64,000 bases of DNA from Filimonas sp. (GTDB lineage Bacteria; Bacteroidota; Bacteroidia; Chitinophagales; Chitinophagaceae), in NCBI GenBank assembly GCA_017306865.1, contig JAFKHH010000023.1, positions 41,506 to 105,505 of the forward strand. Reading direction: 5' to 3'. Both the position numbers and the translations under genes were made by a program. The notes beneath the pieces are model-generated. The model was not told the DNA's origin and searched no databases. It was given only the letters and a program-made list of their open reading frames with translations. Below, one piece after another: positions 1 through 8,963 of the stretch. Numbering within the stretch: position 1 is the stretch's first letter; every line of letters starts with the position of its first letter.

Positions 1-245
1 TTTTCCTGTACCGGGTTGAGCGCAGTTTCTAAAGGAATGGTCACAAATTTTTCCACTTCCTCTGCACTGCGTCCTGGCCATTGGGTAATGATGCTTATCT
101 CCGTGTTGGTCACATCCGGGAAAGCTTCTATAGGCATCTTTTTGAAACAGATGATACCTGCTATGACAAGTAGCAACGTAGCAAAAAGAATGAAATATTT
201 ATTCTTGAGAGAAAAGGCAATGATGCCTTTTAATACTTTATTCAT
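1..245 (-). CDS. Heavy-metal RND efflux pump, N-terminal part (CzcA/CusA family)
   Basis: Only the first 81 codons lie in the window; the gene runs off the left edge. It starts at the ATG complementary to 243-245. The translation begins MNKVLKGIIAFSLKNKYF and continues with a hydrophobic first membrane helix. It then carries the family sequence PIEAFPDVTNTEI...TQWPGRSAEEVEKFVTIPLE, which is diagnostic for the heavy-metal RND (HME) subfamily. These are inner-membrane proton antiporters that drive metal cations such as Zn, Co, Cd, Cu or Ag through a tripartite channel. The adaptor and TolC genes lie upstream on the same strand, so this is the third gene of the operon. Substrate metal cannot be told from this fragment. 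Confidence 0.93.
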   Translation of the reverse strand, partial: MNKVLKGIIAFSLKNKYFILFATLLLVIAGIICFKKMPIEAFPDVTNTEISIITQWPGRSAEEVEKFVTIPLETALNPVQE

Positions 246-273
246 TGTGTGAATCTTTTGATTTGAGAAACAA

Positions 274-433
274 GTGGTGAATTGTCAGTTGTGAGTGATG
301 AGAAGTGAATGATTAATAGTGAATGGTGAAATTTTCCGGAGAGTTGTATTAATAGTGTAGAATTAGAATCTACCCTTATCTCGACCTTGATATTTTCACA
401 ATCCTCTTTCACAACTGACCACTGACAACTCAC
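274..433. repeat. Family F intergenic stem-loop inside the efflux operon
   Basis: The gap between adaptor and pump gene is almost wholly occupied by an imperfect inverted repeat. The left arm is 274-295 (core TGAATTGTCAGTTGTGAG) and the right arm is 410-433 (core CACAACTGACCACTGACAAC). The same words recur at 24517-24595, 46480-46508 and 54103-54127. It is non-coding. Because it lies between two co-directional operon genes it could lower expression of the pump relative to the adaptor or stabilise the upstream mRNA; this is inference. Confidence 0.6.
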
Positions 434-436
434 ATT

Positions 437-1552
437 CTAGCTATTCAACGCACCGTAGATCAATATTGCCTGAGAACCGATGATCTTGTCACCTTCCTTC
501 AAGCCTTCTGTGATGTATGCGCGCTGGCCTACAATGTTGATGATCTTAACAGGCCTTATCTGTACATCAGATTTACTATTGTAGACTACTACAAAGTATT
601 GGCTGTTGTCGAAGATCAATGCCTGCGAAGGAATGCTCAACGCTGTTTTGTTTTCCTTGTTACTAACGGTAACGCTGGCAAACATTTCCGGCTTCAATGC
701 GTAATCTGTGTTACTTAATACTACACGTACCTTCATTACCTTGTTAGTAGGATCAAGTACATTCATGATCTTATCGATCTTGCCTTTAAACACACGGCCA
801 GGATAAGATAGGGTAGTTACATCCACGTCATCGCCAACGTGTACATTGCCAATGTTAGATTCATAAACATTTGCCCAGATCCATACATTTTTCAAGTCAG
901 AAATGGTGAACAGATCATTGTTGTTATCCGTACGGATCACCATATTGTTTGTTGCCTGTTTCTCTACAATGAAACCACTTACAGGAGATTTGATGAGGAA
1001 ATCACCTTGCGTATTGCCACCATTTATTTTCAGTACCCTGTTTACCCTGTTCAATTCAGATTGTGCCTGTTCGTATGCTGCTTCAGCGCCTAGTACATCT
1101 TTTTGAGAGGCGAGTCCGCTTGTAGCCATATCTTTTGTTGCATCAAGATTTTTCTTTGCTACGCGCAGGTTTGTTTCCGCGTTGATCAGGTCATTGCTGT
1201 AACCTGCCATTTCGCTACTGTGTATAACGCCCAATACCTGCCCCGCATTTACATAATCACCTAATACACCACGTATGTCTGTAACTGTACCACTCACCAT
1301 CGGGTATATCTTAGCTACGTTATCTTCATTAAAAGATACTTTGCCTGTAAGCGTGATCGCATTTTTTAATTGTTCTGTAGAAACAGTATCAATATTCAAC
1401 GTTTTAAGTAAAGAGTCTGGAATAGTGTAGGTGTCTTTTTTTACACTGATACTTTTGTCATCTGCATCCCCTTTGCCGCCGCATGATTGGAATATAGCAG
1501 TAGCTGCTGTTAATAGAGTGATGGCGATGATATATTTATATGACTTTTGCAT
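437..1552 (-). CDS. RND efflux periplasmic adaptor subunit (HlyD/CusB/CzcB family)
   Basis: This 371-residue lipoprotein has a signal peptide ending in the lipobox FQSC (Cys24). It contains the usual adaptor parts: a barrel-sandwich (lipoyl-like) half around residues 75-105 (AKIYPMVSGTVTDIRG), a helical hairpin at about 115-175, the second lipoyl half (LIKSPVSGFIVEKQA), then a beta-barrel and membrane-proximal domain. Adaptors join the inner-membrane pump to the TolC channel. It begins 15 bases after the TolC stop and is followed by the CzcA/CusA-type pump, so the three form one transport operon. The protein lacks the His/Met-rich N-terminal metal-binding extension seen in some CusB proteins, so the metal is not predictable. 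Confidence 0.92.
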   Translation of the reverse strand: MQKSYKYIIAITLLTAATAIFQSCGGKGDADDKSISVKKDTYTIPDSLLKTLNIDTVSTEQLKNAITLTGKVSFNEDNVAKIYPMVSGTVTDIRGVLGDYVNAGQVLGVIHSSEMAGYSNDLINAETNLRVAKKNLDATKDMATSGLASQKDVLGAEAAYEQAQSELNRVNRVLKINGGNTQGDFLIKSPVSGFIVEKQATNNMVIRTDNNNDLFTISDLKNVWIWANVYESNIGNVHVGDDVDVTTLSYPGRVFKGKIDKIMNVLDPTNKVMKVRVVLSNTDYALKPEMFASVTVSNKENKTALSIPSQALIFDNSQYFVVVYNSKSDVQIRPVKIINIVGQRAYITEGLKEGDKIIGSQAILIYGALNS

Positions 1553-1567
1553 TTGATGAGCTGTTTG

Positions 1568-2890
1568 TTAGTTGAAAAAATTGCTGCCTGTATAAAAGTT
1601 GATGTCTTCGAATGCGCTAACGCGGTTAAACTGAATTGCATTTACCTGTAATACATTCTCTTTATAAGAATCGTAGAAGTCAAGGAAATCCAGCAGGCTG
1701 ATATTCCGGCGTTGATAGTTGATCAACACTTCACGCATTAGCCGTTCGAAGTCGCCGGAGAATTTTGGATCAATGTTTTTGTACAGTTTGTCTGCATCTG
1801 TTGCTTTTTGCAACGAGCGGAAAACATTTTCTTCAACAGTTGCCTCCACGCTTTTTTGCTGGGTAGCATTTACATCTATCATCTTTTTTGCACCCTTGAT
1901 GTTGCCCTGATTGCGGTTAAAAAATGGCAGGTCTATTGCAAGCCCGGCAGAGTAGAAGTTGTTTCTGTAACTGCCTTGTTGGTCGTAGTTGACATTGGCT
2001 GTCAGGTCAGGAACGGCATTGGCCTTTTCATAGGTATAATTCAGTTTACTGATGTCTGTATTTGCTTTTGCAATCATCAGGTCCGTACGTTGAACGTATG
2101 CTGAATCTATTAATGTAGAGAGTGAATATTTAGCCGGATTGAGAGATGCAAGCGTACTGTTATCTATTACCGGAACAATATAGACTTTCTTCTCCTGCAA
2201 AACCAGGCGTAATTCACTTTGCAGGTCGTTTATCTGGTTCACCAGGTCATTGTATTCACTTTGTAAGGCGTATAGTTGTGCCTGTACACGTACTACTTCT
2301 TTCTCAGCTATATATCCTTTGCCCTGCTGTTCTGCAAATGCCTTTGTTACCTGTTGCAGAGAGCTGATCTCCGCATCATATACCTTAGCAGACTGCTGCA
2401 GGTAATAAATGTTATAAAAGTCTGTGCGCAATGTATATTTCAATGTTCGCACAAGGTCGTAGAACTGGTATTCAGAGAGCTTTACGTTTGCTTCAGCTAT
2501 TTTAATGGCCTTATTTCGTTTACGCGCTAGTATGATGGTTTGCGATATACCTGCGGTCAGCTCCCCGTTTTCTGTAAGCGGAGTTGAAAACCATTTTTTG
2601 TGGTCTCCATCATAAACAGCAGTCGCCATCTGAATGTTTGGATTTGGGTACAGCTTGGCCTGTAGTACCAACGCTTTGCTAACGTCTATGTTATACCGCT
2701 GCGCTAAGAGTGCGAAGTTCTGGTTTAAGAAGCGTTTCTCTGCGTCATCCAGCGTCAGCCTTAGTGTGTCGACTGCCTGGGCTTTAACGGTAGAAAAAGA
2801 GGGGCACAATACAGGTATGGTACACAGGGAAATGAGTGTACGAATGACCGTCCGGCGCAGCAGCCCGGAGGTACGATAATTGGGTTTCAT
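1568..2890 (-). CDS. TolC family outer-membrane efflux protein (CzcC/CusC-like)
   Basis: This 440-residue protein has an N-terminal signal sequence (to about residue 39, VKAQA) and two long coiled-coil repeats typical of outer-membrane factors. Family-type sequence is visible, for example LNQNFALLAQRYNIDVSKALVLQAKLYPNPN in the first half and YEKANAVPDLTANVNYDQQG...GLAIDLPFFNRNQGNI in the second. The FFNRNQGNI stretch is characteristic of the CzcC-like branch. It forms the outer-membrane exit duct for the adaptor and pump encoded directly downstream. The signal peptide has no lipobox. It is the first of the three transporter genes on this strand; the 159-base gap upstream leads to a small secreted protein. 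Confidence 0.92.
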   Translation of the reverse strand: MKPNYRTSGLLRRTVIRTLISLCTIPVLCPSFSTVKAQAVDTLRLTLDDAEKRFLNQNFALLAQRYNIDVSKALVLQAKLYPNPNIQMATAVYDGDHKKWFSTPLTENGELTAGISQTIILARKRNKAIKIAEANVKLSEYQFYDLVRTLKYTLRTDFYNIYYLQQSAKVYDAEISSLQQVTKAFAEQQGKGYIAEKEVVRVQAQLYALQSEYNDLVNQINDLQSELRLVLQEKKVYIVPVIDNSTLASLNPAKYSLSTLIDSAYVQRTDLMIAKANTDISKLNYTYEKANAVPDLTANVNYDQQGSYRNNFYSAGLAIDLPFFNRNQGNIKGAKKMIDVNATQQKSVEATVEENVFRSLQKATDADKLYKNIDPKFSGDFERLMREVLINYQRRNISLLDFLDFYDSYKENVLQVNAIQFNRVSAFEDINFYTGSNFFN

Positions 2891-3049
2891 TATGTATGAA
2901 AATTGAGCTTTTTAAAATATAAACAGTTTCTGTGGTAACAGTTAGCAGGGCATGCTTTGTTATGGATAACAAGGCCGCCAGCTATTTGTTTACAGCATGT
3001 TTCCGATTACAGGCAAGCCGGTAACCAGGGAATTATAATCTAATTAAAC

Positions 3050-3448
3050 TCAGGCTTTTGGTGGGGGAGGTATGATGTTTTTGATAAACAGGAAGCGATA
3101 GTCTTCATTCCTTGGGATGGAATGTGTGACATTGCTATCGTAAACGGGTACTTCTGCAACTTTAATACTCTCGTTGAAGAGCTTGACAGAAATATGTTTT
3201 ATCTGGATGGAGTTGTGCGCTGAACCATCATTGTGCGCACCATTTTCAGGAAATGCGTCTTTGTGTCCGAGTATGATCTCTTCAAAGTATTCTATAAAGG
3301 AATCTATTTCGTTGTATTCACCTATGGTAGGATGACTGCTTGCAAGATATAACTGGTCAAAATCTCCACCGTACACACTCATATTGAGTATTTGTACTGC
3401 AACTACTATCAGTATGCAATGGGATAATATTTTTGACAGGGTTTTCAT
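3050..3448 (-). CDS. Small secreted protein heading the metal-efflux operon
   Basis: About 132 residues starting at the ATG complementary to 3446-3448; a GTG three codons earlier is the alternative. It has an N-terminal hydrophobic signal, an acidic, His- and Asn-containing middle (HKDAFPENGAHNDGSAHNS) and a conserved-looking tail (FLFIKNIIPPPPKA). I know no named domain. Small periplasmic proteins of this general kind with a proline-rich end often precede czcCBA-type operons in Bacteroidota, and the His/Asp/Glu content would suit transient metal binding. This is inferred from position and composition only. A CAAAATTA (TAATTTTG on the coding strand) at 3457-3464 resembles a -7 box and would put the transcript start close to the ATG. 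Confidence 0.7.
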   Translation of the reverse strand: MKTLSKILSHCILIVVAVQILNMSVYGGDFDQLYLASSHPTIGEYNEIDSFIEYFEEIILGHKDAFPENGAHNDGSAHNSIQIKHISVKLFNESIKVAEVPVYDSNVTHSIPRNEDYRFLFIKNIIPPPPKA

Positions 3449-3540
3449 GCTCGCCACAAAATTATGTTGTGCAATTGATTATGAATGTTAATGTGAGGTG
3501 AATTATAAAGTTTTGTTGTTTAACAAATGGGCTGATAAAT

Positions 3541-3573
3541 AAACAAGCCCGTTGCAGGAACGGGCTTGTTTCA
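3541..3573 (-). terminator. Rho-independent terminator of secDF
   Basis: An 11-bp perfect stem (AAACAAGCCCG pairing with CGGGCTTGTTT) around a 9-base loop lies 23 bases beyond the secDF stop. On the coding strand it is followed by a T-rich stretch. Confidence 0.85.
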
Positions 3574-3595
3574 AAAATTATTGTGAGGCAATCTC

Positions 3596-6500
3596 TTATT
3601 TTTTCTCTTCTGCTTTACCTAAAGGTTTGTTTTTACCAAAGTCCACCAGGATAGGAGCTGCTACGAAGATAGAAGAGTATGTACCGGTTAATACACCGAT
3701 CAACATTGCAAAGGCGAAACCTCTTGTAACCTCACCACCAAAGATGAAGAGAATAAGGATCGTCAGGAATACAGTGAGCGATGTCATAATAGTACGGCTC
3801 AGTGTCTGGTTGATCGCGGTATTTACCACCTGCTCTTTAGACAGGTTAGGGTACAGGCGGCTGTCCTCACGAATACGGTCATACACGATTACCGTATCGT
3901 TCATGGAGAAGCCTATCACCGTTAATATAGCGGCGATGAAGTGCTGGTCTATCTCTAACGGGAACGGTACTACTTTTCTTAAGAAGCTGAATACCGCCAA
4001 TGTTACAAATACGTCATGCAACAATGAGAAGATCGTACCTACAGAGTATCTCCAGTCGCGGAAACGGATGAAGATATACAGACAGATCACGATGATCGCA
4101 AGTATGGTTGCTTTTGCAGCACCGCTTTTCAATTCATCAGAGATGGTTGGTAATACCGTCTGAGAACTTTGTTTGTATTTCGTATCAAACTCTTTGTAAG
4201 TAATGCCTTGTGGCAAGTGCTGTTGCAAGCCTTTGAACAAAGCAGCCTCAACTGTAGAGTCTATATTGTTGCCAGTCTCATGGATCTTGTATGCTGTAGT
4301 GATGTTCAGTTGTGTAGCTTTATCTACTGTTTTTACAACAGGATATTCGCCAAATACAGCTTTCAGGTCATCTCTTACTTTGTCCTGGTTAGGCGCTTTT
4401 TCGAAAAGGATCGTATAGCTACGGCCACCTTCGAATTCTACACCCTCATCAAAACCATTGAAGAAAGAACCGATACCTAACAGGAATACAACAACGGATA
4501 TACCATAAGCCACTTTCCTGTATTCAACGAATTTGAATGCAGCGTGTTTGAATATTTTTCTTGAGATGTTCGTGAAATATTCAAAGTGACGGTTTTTCTC
4601 TTTGTTTGTGTACAGGTCAGAGATCAGTCTTGATACCAGGATACCGCAGAACAGGGACAACAGGATACCGATGATCTGTGTAGTTGCGAAACCTAATACC
4701 GGGCCTAAACCAAAGTATGCAAGGATGATAGCCGTAAGTAATGTAGTTACGTGCGCATCCAATACAGGGGCATAAGAACGTTTGTAACCGTCGCTTACAG
4801 CCAATTGGTAGCTTTTACCCCGGGTTAGTTCTTCCTTGATCCTTTCAAAGATGATTACGTTCGTATCCACAGCCATACCAATGGTCAATACCAGACCTGC
4901 TATACCAGGCGCTGTTAGTGTAAAGCCCATTGAGCTTAAGATGCCGATTGTAAACACAAGGTTCAGGATAAGGGCAATATTAGCAACCCAACCCGCTGTG
5001 TTGAAGTACAACAGCATGAGGGCGAATATTACGATGAATGATATGCCGAATGACAACATACCACCTTTTACAGCCTGGTTACCCAAAGTAGGGCCTACTA
5101 TCTGCTCTTGTACGATCTTAGCCGGAGCTGGTAGTTTACCTGACTGTAAGATATCTGCAAGGTCTTGCGCTTCTTTTACTCTTGCAGCGCCTTTACCCAT
5201 TGTGATCTCTGAAGATCCGTTAGGAATAGGGCCGTTTACTACAGGAGCGCTGTAAACGATATTATCAAGTACAATTGCAATAGGTCTGCCTACGCCATTG
5301 TTATTTGCAGGAGAGCATTTTTCAGTCATTTTAGCCCAGATACGGGTGCCGATAGCATCCATACCCATTCTGATCACAACTTCGTTCTTCTCATTGAAGT
5401 CTTGTTTCGCGTCACTTACGTGCTCGCCTTCCAGTTCTGCTGCACCGTTATCCAGTGTCTTAATTGCATATAAAGAAAGGAAGTTCTTCGATTTAGAATC
5501 AGCGCTGTTGTCTGCCTTGCTGTACATGAATACCAGGTTTGCCGGCATTTTGCTTTTCACTACCTCATTTCTCAGGTATTCATTTACCAGGCCTGTATCT
5601 TTTGTCTGTACATAACCGATGTTAGGAGGGAAGTATGTTTTACCATCTTTCTGATCTCTTTCCGGTTGTGCAAATGCGATTACGCTTTGCAGCGGATAAT
5701 CGTCTTTGTTTACTTTGCTTGTGTCCGCTTTAGCAGTAGTATTTTTTGCACTGCTGTCATGTACATCAGATAATGTAGCAGTCTTATTCGTATCAACGGC
5801 TGCTGCTGGTTTAGTAGCTTTAGTTGAGTCTGCTTTAGCTACAACTGTTGTAGAATCTTTTGGTTTATTGCCATGCAGGTAAGCTGCAAGACCTTTTTCT
5901 GCGTCTACAATACCTTGTCCGATATCGTTGATGCTATACACTTCAAAGAACTGAAGGTTGGCAGTAGATTGCAGGTAGTGACGTACTCTTTCTGCATCGT
6001 TGATACCAGCCAGTTCTATCGTAATAATACCTTTAGCCGGATCTGGATTGATGGTAGGTGATGCTACACCAAAACGGTCGATCCTGCTTCTTAAGATCTT
6101 ATATGTGTTGTCAAATGCAGTTTTACCCTGGTCATTCAGATAAGATATAACAGTTGCGTCTTTACTGTCAAACTTAATTTTACCATTGCTGCGGCTTGCG
6201 AAGAAAGGAGCCAGCGGCTTGCCTGTTTTCTTATACTCGTCAGTAAATAAAGTAATGAGGTTTGCTTTGCTATTGGCTTTAATAGCAAGTGCTGCATCTA
6301 ATGCTTTGTTGAAGTCAGCGTCTTTGGTGTAGTCGGATAAAGAGTGGATAAGGCCGTCCATGCCTACTTCCATTGTTACACTCATACCACCTTGAAGATC
6401 GAGGCCGAGCATCAATTCTTTTTCTTTCGCATTCTGGTAGGTCGTCAGGCCAAAAGGACCAATCTTGGTGTCTTTTGTGCTGTCGAGCATGCGATGAAGA

Positions 6501-6724
6501 TGTGCTTTGTTAATCTCTTTCAGAGAATCTGCATAAGCTGCCTGAAGTTCCTTATTGTCGGGATACTTCTGTTCTGGTTTTTGAAAATGATCGCTTACCC
6601 ATTTATCTGCTTTAGCTGCAATACTGTTCTCATGGCTCTTAACGATCCATGTAAACGATAACTGGTACACGCAAATCACTATCAACGCAATCGTGAAAAA
6701 ACGCACTAAACCTTTAAGTTGCAT
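3596..6724 (-). CDS. secDF: Protein translocase subunit SecDF (fused)
   Basis: This 1042-residue fusion of SecD and SecF is the normal Bacteroidota arrangement. It uses proton-motive force to pull proteins through SecYEG into the periplasm. The start chosen is the ATG complementary to 6722-6724, giving MQLKGLVRFFTIALIVICVY; a TTG 12 codons earlier overlaps a likely -7 promoter box and is rejected. SecD features seen are LGLDLQGG near residue 109, the P1 head, and GIAGLVLTIGMAVDTNVIIFERIKEE in the membrane domain. SecF follows with the GVEFEGGRSYTI motif and TVIGFSMNDTVIVYDRIRED. A low-complexity Ala/Thr/Lys/Asp-rich insert lies at about residues 305-355 of the periplasmic part. It is monocistronic with its own terminator. 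Confidence 0.97.
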   Translation of the reverse strand: MQLKGLVRFFTIALIVICVYQLSFTWIVKSHENSIAAKADKWVSDHFQKPEQKYPDNKELQAAYADSLKEINKAHLHRMLDSTKDTKIGPFGLTTYQNAKEKELMLGLDLQGGMSVTMEVGMDGLIHSLSDYTKDADFNKALDAALAIKANSKANLITLFTDEYKKTGKPLAPFFASRSNGKIKFDSKDATVISYLNDQGKTAFDNTYKILRSRIDRFGVASPTINPDPAKGIITIELAGINDAERVRHYLQSTANLQFFEVYSINDIGQGIVDAEKGLAAYLHGNKPKDSTTVVAKADSTKATKPAAAVDTNKTATLSDVHDSSAKNTTAKADTSKVNKDDYPLQSVIAFAQPERDQKDGKTYFPPNIGYVQTKDTGLVNEYLRNEVVKSKMPANLVFMYSKADNSADSKSKNFLSLYAIKTLDNGAAELEGEHVSDAKQDFNEKNEVVIRMGMDAIGTRIWAKMTEKCSPANNNGVGRPIAIVLDNIVYSAPVVNGPIPNGSSEITMGKGAARVKEAQDLADILQSGKLPAPAKIVQEQIVGPTLGNQAVKGGMLSFGISFIVIFALMLLYFNTAGWVANIALILNLVFTIGILSSMGFTLTAPGIAGLVLTIGMAVDTNVIIFERIKEELTRGKSYQLAVSDGYKRSYAPVLDAHVTTLLTAIILAYFGLGPVLGFATTQIIGILLSLFCGILVSRLISDLYTNKEKNRHFEYFTNISRKIFKHAAFKFVEYRKVAYGISVVVFLLGIGSFFNGFDEGVEFEGGRSYTILFEKAPNQDKVRDDLKAVFGEYPVVKTVDKATQLNITTAYKIHETGNNIDSTVEAALFKGLQQHLPQGITYKEFDTKYKQSSQTVLPTISDELKSGAAKATILAIIVICLYIFIRFRDWRYSVGTIFSLLHDVFVTLAVFSFLRKVVPFPLEIDQHFIAAILTVIGFSMNDTVIVYDRIREDSRLYPNLSKEQVVNTAINQTLSRTIMTSLTVFLTILILFIFGGEVTRGFAFAMLIGVLTGTYSSIFVAAPILVDFGKNKPLGKAEEKK

Positions 6725-6757
6725 ACTGTTAAGGGTTTTCAATTTTTTAGTTAGCGG

Positions 6758-6765
6758 CAAAGATA
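6758..6765 (-). promoter_or_regulatory. Candidate -7 box for secDF (TATCTTTG)
   Basis: Reads TATCTTTG on the coding strand, matching the Bacteroidota -7 consensus TAnnTTTG. Transcription would start near 6752, downstream of the alternative TTG start at 6760, which supports the ATG at 6724. No convincing -33 TTG is seen at 19-21 bases. Confidence 0.5.
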
Positions 6766-6933
6766 GGGGTTTGATAATGAAATTGTGACAGCGTTTTTTA
6801 GTTCTGCTTTTTCTTCACTCCATTTCGGCGAATTCCGCTGTAATCCAGCGTGGGCAAGGCTATGCGCGCACAAAATAATTTTTCACACCATGTTAGTAAC
6901 GTCGTTTTTCAAATATTATTGAACATTTGGGGC

Positions 6934-6971
6934 AAAAAAATAGGGCCAGGGTAAACTTACCTCAGCCCTGG
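6934..6971 (-). terminator. Terminator of the FKBP isomerase gene
   Basis: On the minus strand CCAGGG (complement of 6966-6971) pairs with CCCTGG (complement of 6946-6951) and leads into a run of seven T. It lies 38 bases past the FKBP stop codon. Confidence 0.65.
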
Positions 6972-7008
6972 TTTTCTCATGTAATCGGCTCTTTAATATT
7001 GTATAGTA

Positions 7009-7488
7009 TTACTGTACGTCAACAAGAGTGATCTCAAAATATAATGGTGAATTAGCCGGAATAGGTCCGTTTGCATAACAGCCGTAACCTAAATAAGAAG
7101 GCAATACCATTCTTATGCTGCCACCTTTGGAAATGTAAGGAAGTGCTACTTGCCAGCCTGGGATCAGACCACCCAGCGTCCAGCCTGTTTTAGATGCATC
7201 AGTTTGTGCATCAAATTGCGTATCAGTTAATAAAGTGCCTTTGTAAGTAACAAACACTTTAGATGACGCTGTTGGTTTAACGCCCTGTCCTGCATTGGTT
7301 ATTTCGTAGTAAATGCCATTGGCATCTTTTTGCGCGTTAATGTTGTGGCTAGTGCAGAAGTTCGTTATTACAGTCTCCTCAGATTGTGGGCTTTTTGCCT
7401 GGCATCCCTGGGATTCACTTCCACTTTTCAAACAAGATGTAAAGGCAATGCACATGCCCGCTGCTGCTAATACTAGAATTTTTTTCAT
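7009..7488 (-). CDS. FKBP-type peptidyl-prolyl cis-trans isomerase, lipoprotein
   Basis: This 159-residue protein has a lipoprotein signal (MKKILVLAAAGMCIAFTSC, lipid on Cys19). A single FKBP domain occupies about residues 55-159: GQGVKPTASSKVFVTYKGTL..., then GWTLGG, LIPGWQVALPYISKGGSIRMVLPSYLGYG and a closing PLYFEITLVDV. The GWQ.AL.....G and YGYG-type (LGYGCYANGPIPANSPL) segments are the ligand-pocket motifs. It likely catalyses prolyl isomerisation for folding of exported proteins on the periplasmic side of a membrane. It is 51 bases downstream of the small membrane protein on the same strand and may be co-transcribed with it. Confidence 0.93.
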   Translation of the reverse strand: MKKILVLAAAGMCIAFTSCLKSGSESQGCQAKSPQSEETVITNFCTSHNINAQKDANGIYYEITNAGQGVKPTASSKVFVTYKGTLLTDTQFDAQTDASKTGWTLGGLIPGWQVALPYISKGGSIRMVLPSYLGYGCYANGPIPANSPLYFEITLVDVQ

Positions 7489-7539
7489 TGTCGATTGAGA
7501 TGCTTTGGGGATTTATTTTTTGCGAATATAGTGGTTAGA

Positions 7540-7884
7540 CTACAAAATTGGTTTTTCCGCTGCATCACCACTTTCGTCTTTTCTTTTTTTTGCCAGCAAC
7601 TCCCTGTAATACTGGTCATTCATATCCCACCGGTATTTTTTGTAAAAAATGCCGAAAAAAACAACAATCGCCAGTATGGCAATGATCAGCACCACCGGGT
7701 TGAACTGGCTGTTTGCGACCATTGTGGCGCGCTCATACCAGCCGGACATGAGTGATAATATTATACCTATGGCAATCAGGAAGCCAATAGGAAGGCCGAT
7801 GAAGAGAAAGCGCAGCGATCTTTTTTCTTTCTCCCTGTTTGTTTCCCAGTATGCGAGAAATTTTTCCTCTCTTTTTGTCAACAT
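7540..7884 (-). CDS. Small two-helix membrane protein, unknown function
   Basis: This 114-residue protein begins MLTKREEKFLAYWETNREKE, a charged cytoplasmic segment. It has two hydrophobic helices at about 27-46 (FLFIGLPIGFLIAIGIILSL) and 62-80 (PVVLIIAILAIVVFFGIFY), then a basic and acidic tail ending AAEKPIL. I recognise no domain. The shape is that of a common uncharacterised Chitinophagaceae membrane protein encoded near housekeeping genes. It precedes the FKBP gene with a 51-base gap. Confidence 0.8.
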   Translation of the reverse strand: MLTKREEKFLAYWETNREKEKRSLRFLFIGLPIGFLIAIGIILSLMSGWYERATMVANSQFNPVVLIIAILAIVVFFGIFYKKYRWDMNDQYYRELLAKKRKDESGDAAEKPIL

Positions 7885-7968
7885 GCGGCAAAACTACAAT
7901 GATTTATGTTTTTTGTTCGTTATACATTCTAGTTATAAATTATTTATTACATTGTAAAAAAATTTTGC

Positions 7969-8859
7969 GTGAGCAAATACGATCCTTTAATCCATGAGTT
8001 CCTGGTGCGTAATAAGAAAATAGCCCTGGAAAAAATCGGTGAATTTCTTGTATCATCCGAATCTGTTTCGGTCGACTCTAACGGCAACTCCGTAAGCATT
8101 CCCCAGGTTGAATTCAAATACAGCCGCAGGACAGAGACCTCGCCAGAGTTTATTGAATACCTCGCCAATCATTTTTCTAAAACGACCATGCTTATAGAAG
8201 CTGACTTTGCATCTGCCCTTGAGCAGGCAAGACAGTATATTAATATAGGTAAGTCCTACGCCATTCCGCAGGTTGGTATAATATCAATGACTAAAACGGG
8301 GGAGTATGAGTTTACACAGCATGCTACTGCATATAAAACGGAAGAAAAACAGCAAAGCAGGCAACATGCACCTGAATCTGTGCTGGAAGACAGGGCTCGT
8401 AGCAAAAAAGGAATTACTGCAATAGCTGTTGTAATTATACTGCTCATCCTGGCTGGCGCCGGATGGGGCGCTTACAGTTATTTCTCCGGCAAAAATAAAA
8501 ACACAGATACGGTAGATTCTACCGCATCGGCTCCGCCAGTAACGGATACTACGCATCATACACCAGATTCCACTTCATCTGTGAAGCCTGCGGATAACGC
8601 TATACCACCTGTTGCCAACAATACAAAAGACAGTATGACGCTTCGTTTTGTATTTGAGACGACAAGTAGCGGTGACCGGGCGCGAAGCAGAACGGCGCAG
8701 TTGCGTTCCTTTGGAGATCCGGCCCATTATGATAGTACAATCAGTAATGGAGATACCTCTTACAAGTTGTTCTTAAGAAACAGGGTTGCGATTGCTGATA
8801 CGGCAAGGATCAGGGATTCCCTGCAATTGTATTTCCAAAGAAAAGTAACGATACAATAG
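7969..8859 (+). CDS. HU-CCDC81-type membrane protein (possible cell-surface or septal protein)
   Basis: This 296-residue protein starts at a GTG (GTGAGCAAATACGATCC); no nearby ATG fits. Residues 1-118 (SKYDPLIHEFLVRNKKIALEKIGEF...FIEYLANHFSKTT...IGKSYAIPQVGIISMTKTGEYEF) resemble the two prokaryotic HU-like CCDC81 domains found in Bacteroidota membrane proteins. A single transmembrane helix follows at about 146-166 (ITAIAVVIILLILAGAGWGAY), then a Thr/Ser/Pro-rich linker. The C-terminal block of about 80 residues ends SLQLYFQRKVTIQ. In related proteins that position holds a SPOR or similar peptidoglycan-associated domain, but I cannot confirm SPOR here. The HU-like part would face the cytoplasm. 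Function is unknown. Confidence 0.8.
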   Translation: MSKYDPLIHEFLVRNKKIALEKIGEFLVSSESVSVDSNGNSVSIPQVEFKYSRRTETSPEFIEYLANHFSKTTMLIEADFASALEQARQYINIGKSYAIPQVGIISMTKTGEYEFTQHATAYKTEEKQQSRQHAPESVLEDRARSKKGITAIAVVIILLILAGAGWGAYSYFSGKNKNTDTVDSTASAPPVTDTTHHTPDSTSSVKPADNAIPPVANNTKDSMTLRFVFETTSSGDRARSRTAQLRSFGDPAHYDSTISNGDTSYKLFLRNRVAIADTARIRDSLQLYFQRKVTIQ

Positions 8860-8963
8860 CTGTAGTACGCCTATAAAAAGCTGGAATAGTGCAAGTGGCT
8901 GGCCCGTTTAATATTAATATACAGGATACTTTTTTTGTTCTATATTTATAGATACCAATAAAT

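Noticed and set aside
3552..4163. A 203-codon plus-strand frame across the secDF end
   Set aside because: Antisense to conserved SecF sequence and starts in the terminator; composition is that of a shadow frame.
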